NCBI RefSeq assembly: GCF_030272615.1
Contig: NC_081408.1
Location: forward strand, 618,632,476 to 618,696,475
Length of the DNA: 64,000 bases
Direction of reading: 5' to 3'
DNA from: Cryptomeria japonica
Taxonomy: Eukaryota > Streptophyta > Pinopsida > Cupressales > Cupressaceae
The first letter of the stretch is position 1. Each line of letters begins with the position of its first letter. Positions 58,441 to 64,000 of this stretch are shown here, one piece after another. The notes under the pieces are model-generated. The model saw only the letters and a program-made list of their open reading frames with translations, was not told the origin of the DNA and did no database searches. The position numbers and the translations under genes were made by a program.

Positions 58441-58745
58441 ATCTCCCCCTTTGGCATTGATGGCAACACTTAGGAAAAATTTTGACATCTAAGTGTTTTA
58501 CAAAAAAATATATGCCATAATCAAAAAATGCTCCCCCTAAGCATATACACTATTCCTTTGCAGAAAATACAATGTATACAACTTCCTTACAGATAAACAT
58601 GAGAGTATACATAGCATGCATCAAAATTTTAAATACTAGAATACTTCTCCCCCTTTGCCAACAATGACAAAATATAGCTAAATAACCCTTGTTTCTATTA
58701 GCTGATAAATGTTTATGACAATAAGGAGTGAAACTTGTCAAAAAC

Positions 58746-61700
58746 TTATTTAAAGTCCTGCATAAATTGCTTCATGGATAAGGACCATGACTCAAGCAAT
58801 GAGGTAGCAACCTCACTTTCCATTTGCATCTGGGATACATGTTCCTCCATGACATCCAAGGTACTCATCTCTTGAGTAACCGTCAAGGCATCCAGATTGA
58901 GATAGCACTTCTGAAGTATTTGCAGTCTTGGTAGTAGAACCATTTGGAGTTCCTGCAAATCCTTGGTCCGGTTGTTGATCTCCAAGTCAATTCTTGCAGC
59001 CTGAAGTTGAAACCGGTGAACGATTTTCCCATAAGCAGTAAAGGAATCATATGGGGTCTTGAAGGTGCTTATGAATGTCTGCAAATCAGTTTGTAGTTTG
59101 TCTTTCTGGGCCAGCACATCATCAAAGAATAGATGGGGTAGACATATCTTACTGAGTAGCAATTTCCCCTCATCCATTTCATCTCTGATGTCCTTCTGTG
59201 CCTTCTGCAGATTGGACCGGAGCTCATGTAATTTTTTCACCAAGGAAGTGTTCAAAGCCTTTTGATACTCCTTCTTGGCATGCGCTTTGGAAACCTCTTC
59301 CAGGCTTTGTACTTGGTCCTCCACAACTGTGCATAAGATTTTTAGTTGGGCCAGAGAGGAATCGGTACTAGGGAGGTTGGTACCAGGTATCAAACCGGTA
59401 AGAGTGTCCACTGCAGCTTGGATCACATCTTGCTCCTTCTTCCTACTTATCACCTCTAGGAATTCTTGAGCAAGCTTAATGCTTTGTAGCAGCTCCGATT
59501 CATTAGCAAATTGGAGGTCAATGGGACTGGTAATGTCATCCGGTTTGGCTTGACTACCAGTTGCCTTTGGAGTCTCCACTTGAGTGCTCTGCGCTGCTTT
59601 CTCCTTCTCTTTCACTCTTAGCTTGTCTTCTTCTACCTTCTTTTTCTCCTCTTCCTCTATTTTTATTTTCTCTTCTTCTTTTTTTTGGTTCTCTTCGTCC
59701 TCATCCTTCTTCTTCTTCTTCTTCTCCTCTTCTTTTCTCTTCTCCTCTTCCTGCTTCCTCTTTTCCTCTTCCTTTCTCTTTTCCTCTTCCTGTTTCTTTT
59801 CTTCTTCCTTCTCCACTTCCTTCTTCTTCTTCTCTTCCTCTTTTCTCTTTTCTTCTTCCTTCCATTTCTTTTCCACTTCCTTCTCTTGTCTCTTATTTTC
59901 CTCTTCTTTCCTCTTGTCCTCTTCCTGTTTCCTCTTTTCTTCTTCCTGTTGCTTTTTTTCTTCCTCTACCTGTTTTTCTTGTCCTACCACTTTAGTTGGT
60001 GTCCCTGGAGTAACATCTTCACCTTTCAAGGAATCAACATCAATAGGTTCCATTTGATCAATGACCGGTACTCCGTCACTGTCATATGCTTCATCGGGTT
60101 GACTGAATTCCAGTTCTTGCTCAGCTTTCTGGTTGGCTTATGCCACTTGATGCAACTTTAGAGCAGATTGAGCAAGGGAGTGGGTAACTTTTACCACTTC
60201 CAGGACTTTTCCTTCTAGCAATTGGAGTCTCCTTCTTCTCATGAAGAAGAGGCCCTTATTTCTTTCCACTACTTCATAAAGTTCAGTTTAGGCACATCAG
60301 GAAAGTATTGTACAAATACTTCCTCTCTTATTTCCTATTCCTTCTCTATGGTAATGCGCCACTTGTTATCTAAATAATTATACAAAGAATCAGGTGTCTC
60401 AGATTTAATTTTTGATGGCCACCGGTCATTAATACATAAATAATTGATGACTTCCTATTCAACTTCCATCTTTTCATCATCATTAAAATCATCAAAGCAC
60501 TCTTTCAAATCACCAAGTACTTTTCTTATAATATTCTTAATAGTTCTTTGACAATGTGTCAAAGGTTTATAGGAGGAAATATCAATATTTGCCGGTGCAG
60601 ATATTGCCGGTTCATTCTTTGTCTTTTTCCTCGTTTGCCTAGTCTTCTTAGGCTGTTCTTCAAACACAGTGTCCTCTGAGTCCAGTGTGTTGTCTTTTGT
60701 CTTCTGCTTTCTCTCAAAGACTTTGGCAGGTGTAGCTTCCAGTTTCTTCTTTGTTGGTGACCACTTGGTTACTTTGGGACTTACTGCAGTAACCGGTGCC
60801 GATACTAAAGGCACTACCTTTCCCTTCTTTACTGACGGTTCTTCAACCGGTGTAACCCTTTCCAAATAGGTGCCAGTTCTCTTTGCCTTTGGATCAAGGG
60901 ATGAGGCGAGTAGGGTAGAGGCATACCCATCTAGCATGTCATACATTACCTCATATCCCATCAGTTCAACTTCTTCCTGTCTAGGCTCAACCACCTCCAT
61001 TATGCCCTCATCAACTCTAATGGTGAAGCAGATGTCATCTTCATATTTCTTGACAATATCACCTGATATTCTCACTCTTTGGCTCATTTTATGTCTGAAC
61101 TCATCAAAGTATTTGTTCAGAACTTCTGGATAACTGGTTCCAACCGCTTGAAGGCTTTCCTTGATTTGCTTTGTAACCAGTTGGTCGACAGACCACTGAA
61201 TATCTCTGACTCCTGAGAAGTAACCTTGGAAGTAGAAGAACAACCCAACCAATAGTTGTCCAAACTTAAATCTCAAGGCATTGTCCTATTTAATCGACTT
61301 TAGGTTCACCAAAAGTTGCCTTTACATACAGATGCATAAGTCAAATGATGCATCTTCCATGGTCATCTGGTAGGCAGCATTTACCACTACAACAGAGATA
61401 GAGTTGATCCTGCTAGCATAAAATGTCTGGTAACCTATTACCATGCAGGCATATTTGACCAGATCATCCTTGATGGGATTGATGGTCATTCCCCGTTGGT
61501 CTCTCACAGAACCAGTGAGCTTGGTCATTTCCGTCTTGTTGATCTTCCTTAGGGCTAGCACTTCACCAACGTTACAGAAACTAGTGATGGCATGAATTGT
61601 TTTCGGTGTGATGTCATGCGTCTGCTCTAAGTACATTTTATCACCTTGCACTCTGCTTAGAATGATGCAGATGTGATCATCTGAAAACTCTTCAAGGAAA

Positions 61701-61963
61701 TAGACTGCATTGTGAAGCTTCTTCTTTTCCAGGATGCTAAATTCCAGTTTAATCTTCTTGTCCTTCCTGCAGAACAAACTCAACTAGGAATGGATTACAA
61801 GAGATCCTAAGTCTTTAATTTTACAGTTAATGTAATCGGAAATGCCTTCCTCCACTATAACACCAGTGGGTATTTGAGATAGGGCATTGTATTTTGCCTT
61901 CTGTTGAATGAAGTCTACTAAATCAATGGGTGCACTAGAGCTAGAGTGTGATGCGGAAGCCAT
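58746..61963 (-). pseudogene. Element C ORF2: large unknown protein
   Basis: ATG at 61963 (MASASHSSSS). The frame runs to about 60290 with stops after VIHS, DLCICM, LKSIK, MEVE and TIEKE. One frameshift follows, and the frame continues through ELYEVVERNKGLFF to 58746. The N-terminal 350 residues match element B (ILSRVQGDKMYLE, TIHAITSF, MVIGYQTFY, KKYEDDICF, VVEPRQEEVELMGYEV). A basic, Lys-rich region follows, then about 120 residues of nearly pure Lys/Glu/Gln (59950-59590), likely a single alpha-helix, then a C-terminal coiled coil shared with D. B has a Ser/Thr/Glu-rich segment in the place of the Lys/Glu helix. Unknown function; I find no catalytic motif. Confidence 0.65.
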
Positions 61964-62170
61964 GATAAGTAGAGAAATTTGAAAAATACCTTCATATATC
62001 AGAATTTAGGGCTTGCAAATTACACTTCACCACACACTCCTTCGGTTTTTGAAATACCGCTTTGTGTTCTACACTTGACAGATTGATATTCGCTTCTGAT
62101 TCTTCTTCAAGGTTTTGAAAATTCTTTGAATCGCAATTCAAATCACTTTTCAGCGCTCAGTGATTAAAAA

Positions 62171-62225
62171 ATTCTTCGCTCGAGAACTAATAAGTGAAAA
62201 ATGACTTGAAAAATCCTTTTAAACA
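62171..62225 (-). promoter_or_regulatory. Conserved promoter-like block before ORF2 of C
   Basis: Minus strand GTTTAAAAGGATTTTTCAAG, then TCATTTTTCACTTA and TTCTCGAGCGAAGAA, about 210-260 bp before the ORF2 ATG. It aligns with 21250-21310 of element B. A telo-box-like TTAGGGTTT lies just upstream (62270-62281), as in B. Confidence 0.45.
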
Positions 62226-62403
62226 AGTTCTCCACCTACCATAATAAATGCTCCACTATTAGGGCGTAAACCCTAATTTGCCTTTTACCATTTCTAGTCT
62301 TCTGCCAATTGACAGGTATCACATACCGGTTAAGGTCTTTTACCAGTGTAAACCGAGGGTTTGAGACATTTCACCATTTGCACCCCCTAATCTTTTTTGA
62401 TGC

Positions 62404-63684
62404 TTAGTTTGCTGGTTCAGTGACTTCCACACTAGGTGCAGAAATTGGTTCTTCTTGAATCACTTCTTCTGGCTTCTTCTTCCAGTTTTTCTTCATATCT
62501 GCTTGAACGGTTTCAACATCTATCTTTCCTTCTAGAGTGACCGGTATATCATCTGATATATTCTTTCTCGTTCTGCATAATCTTGTTGTATGACCTGATT
62601 TGTTGCAATGATAGCAAATCATTCCAGGTGCTCTCCAAGGTCCATTATTCATGTTTCCATTCTTCCTTCTGCATGTTGCAGCAGTTTGACCACTACCATG
62701 ACAGATCATATAGGTTTCTCTCCATCCAGTTGTCGCTTGATAGCCACTACTTCTTGACTGATAATTATAGGTATTAAATCAGTTTGGGTTCTGGTTCCCA
62801 GAGGGTTCAGAAAAAGCTCCTTGACTCCTTTGAGGATACCTTCCGATGTTGTGCATGACAGACCTGCATTCAAATGCTCTATGCCCAAACTTGTTGCATG
62901 CATAACAATTACCATTGAATCTATTGGGTCTAGGCTTATCATTTAGAAAATAAGGAAAGTTATTGTAAGCCTTACTTCAACATACATTAGCAGTGTGTCT
63001 TTCCTTGAGACAATTAAAGCAAACAGGTTTGAAATTTTGCTTACCTTTATCCTTTGGTGCCAGTTGTTTCTTTGATGCTTCATCTTTTGTTCCAGAGGTC
63101 TCACCTTCCTCATATTCAGAGAAACCAATTCCATTGGTATTCTTTACCGGTTTAGCTAATTCAAGCTTCTGCTCTAGCTTGACAATGCTCTTATTGAATT
63201 TGGCAAGTATTTCATTTGACTCAATAATTTCTTTGGTAATAGCAGCATTGGATTCCTTCAAGGTTGCATTCTCAGAAACAACCATGTGTAGTTCATCTTG
63301 CATTTCTTCCTTTTCCATTTTATTTTCATGAAGATGAGCGGTAAGTGCACTGATCTCTTTCTTCAGCTTGGAGATCTCATGATCTTTGTCTTTTACTAGA
63401 TCTTCAGCTTTCCTCCAGTTCGCAAGCTCTTGACACATTCTGATAGTTAGTCTTTCAAGTTCCCTTCTTAGGTTGGCATTGGACTCATTCAGTTTTTCGA
63501 CTTCTTGAACTAGGGCTTCCATGTCCACTTCAACCAAAGAACTATTTTCAGTTAGCTCCATCAGTTTTTCAGCATGCTCTCTTCTTTTTGCCTGAGAGAC
63601 CTTATATTTGACTTTAAGTTCATCATAGGCTTGCTCAATCTGAGTGAACCGATGAGTAAGTTCCCTCACAGTGTATTCCCCCAT
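62404..63684 (-). pseudogene. Element C ORF1: coiled coil with CCHC zinc knuckles
   Basis: ATG at 63684 (MGEYTVRELTHRF); the frame stays constant to 62404 (about 427 codons) with two TGA stops, after HTANVC and after NQNPN. Residues 1-190 form a long coiled coil (AEKLMELTENSSLVEVDMEA, ISKLKKEISALTAHLHENKM-type heptads). Knuckles: CFNCLKERHTANVC, CYACNKFGHRAFEC, a degenerate CHGSGQTAATC and CYHCNKSGHTTRLC. Ends with an acidic Glu/Pro tail. Same architecture as ORF1 of element B; proposed RNA-binding Gag-like role, no capsid domain recognised. Confidence 0.75.
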
Positions 63685-63720
63685 ATCTCTTTCCAAGTGG
63701 TTAGACTTATAGAAAGGTTG

Positions 63721-63733
63721 GCTCTGATACTAA
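63721..63733 (-). other. Primer-binding site of element C (one base altered)
   Basis: The minus strand reads TTAGTATCAGAGC, differing from the initiator-Met consensus by G to A in the TGG. It directly follows the LTR end at 63735. Confidence 0.8.
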
Positions 63734-63734
63734 T

Positions 63735-64000
63735 TGATGAATACTAAGAGGGGGGGTGAATTAGTATACCAAAAAATACTAAACTCAAACACTTTATTAG
63801 TCTAGCAGTAAACCGGTATAACAGTTTAACTAACAAACTGGTTAACACAAATGCAAACCAAATAGCAAGTAAGACATTCACCCACAGAAGCACAATCACC
63901 ATAACATAAGAGATTTTGACGTGGAAACCCAAATGGGAAAAACCACGGTGAGATGAAACTCACATGTAACTATTTGCATAATAGTAACCAGACCAGTTAA
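63735..64000 (-). repeat. 5' LTR of element C, partial
   Basis: Matches 57232-57495 nearly base for base (AATTAGTATACCAAAAAATACT, GTAAACCGGTATAA and TTTTGACGTGGAAACCC blocks). Continues beyond the window. Confidence 0.9.

Larger units (their letters stand above)
57232..64000 (-). mobile_element. Element C: pol-less LTR retroelement (nearly complete)
   Basis: 3' LTR (57232-58440), polypurine tract (CCAAAGGGGGAGAT), ORF2 (61963-58746), promoter-like block, ORF1 (63684-62404), primer-binding site (63721-63733) and the start of the 5' LTR, which runs off the window. The layout is identical to element B with a shorter ORF1-ORF2 spacer. No pol motifs. It is inserted into ORF2 of element D. ACCGGT occurs about 17 times across the element. 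Confidence 0.85.

Noticed and set aside
59561-60161. Three overlapping plus-strand ORFs rich in Ser, Phe, Leu and Pro
   Set aside because: They are antisense shadows of the Lys/Glu-rich low-complexity part of element C ORF2.

Overview
The window looks like a gene-poor stretch of a large plant nuclear genome, probably a gymnosperm (conifer-type). The reasons are one intact intron-containing plant gene, two decayed plant gene relics, and more than two thirds of the sequence occupied by nested, mostly decayed LTR retrotransposons primed by initiator-Met tRNA. No tRNA, rRNA, CRISPR or bacterial-type operon was seen. All identifications rest on reading the sequence; no database search was run.

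Layout. (1) 1-5010: the 5' end of a minus-strand Ty3/gypsy element: partial gag, primer-binding site and an unusually long LTR of about 4.2 kb. (2) 5011-7455: promoter and two exons of an intact BAHD acyltransferase resembling hydroxycinnamoyl transferase (HCT), the only convincing functional gene. (3) 8465-9368: a broken serine-carboxypeptidase-like pseudogene on the minus strand. (4) 9369-15430: repeats, an 870-bp solo LTR with a perfect 5-bp target duplication, and two tandem relics of the BAHD gene's 3' end. (5) 15431-43177: a Ty1/copia element (A, plus strand) that has been a landing pad. Its 5' LTR carries a complete 9,974-bp pol-less LTR element (B, minus). Its gag-pol body is present as a tandem 4.2-kb duplication. 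Its reverse transcriptase is broken by a second copia element (E, minus), which itself holds an 812-bp hAT-type DNA transposon. (6) 43178-54789: a copia remnant (F), a decayed proline-rich ORF and otherwise unrecognised repeat-like DNA, with one miRNA-like foldback. (7) 54790-64000: two further members of the pol-less family, D (partial) interrupted by C (nearly complete).

The most unusual content is the B/C/D family. These LTR elements show no recognisable protease, integrase or reverse transcriptase. They carry two large ORFs: ORF1, a long coiled coil followed by four or five CCHC zinc knuckles; and ORF2, about 1,050-1,100 codons with a conserved N-terminal domain, a hypervariable low-complexity middle and a C-terminal coiled coil. 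A conserved promoter-like block lies upstream of ORF2, suggesting separate transcription. Their LTR ends, primer-binding sites and polypurine tracts match the neighbouring copia elements, so mobilisation in trans by copia machinery is the simplest model. The B, C and D ORFs carry in-frame stops that mostly look like C-to-T changes of Gln or Arg codons, consistent with decay of methylated DNA.

The order of events can be read from nesting: A inserted first, then B into A's LTR and E into A's pol, with the hAT element inside E; D precedes C.
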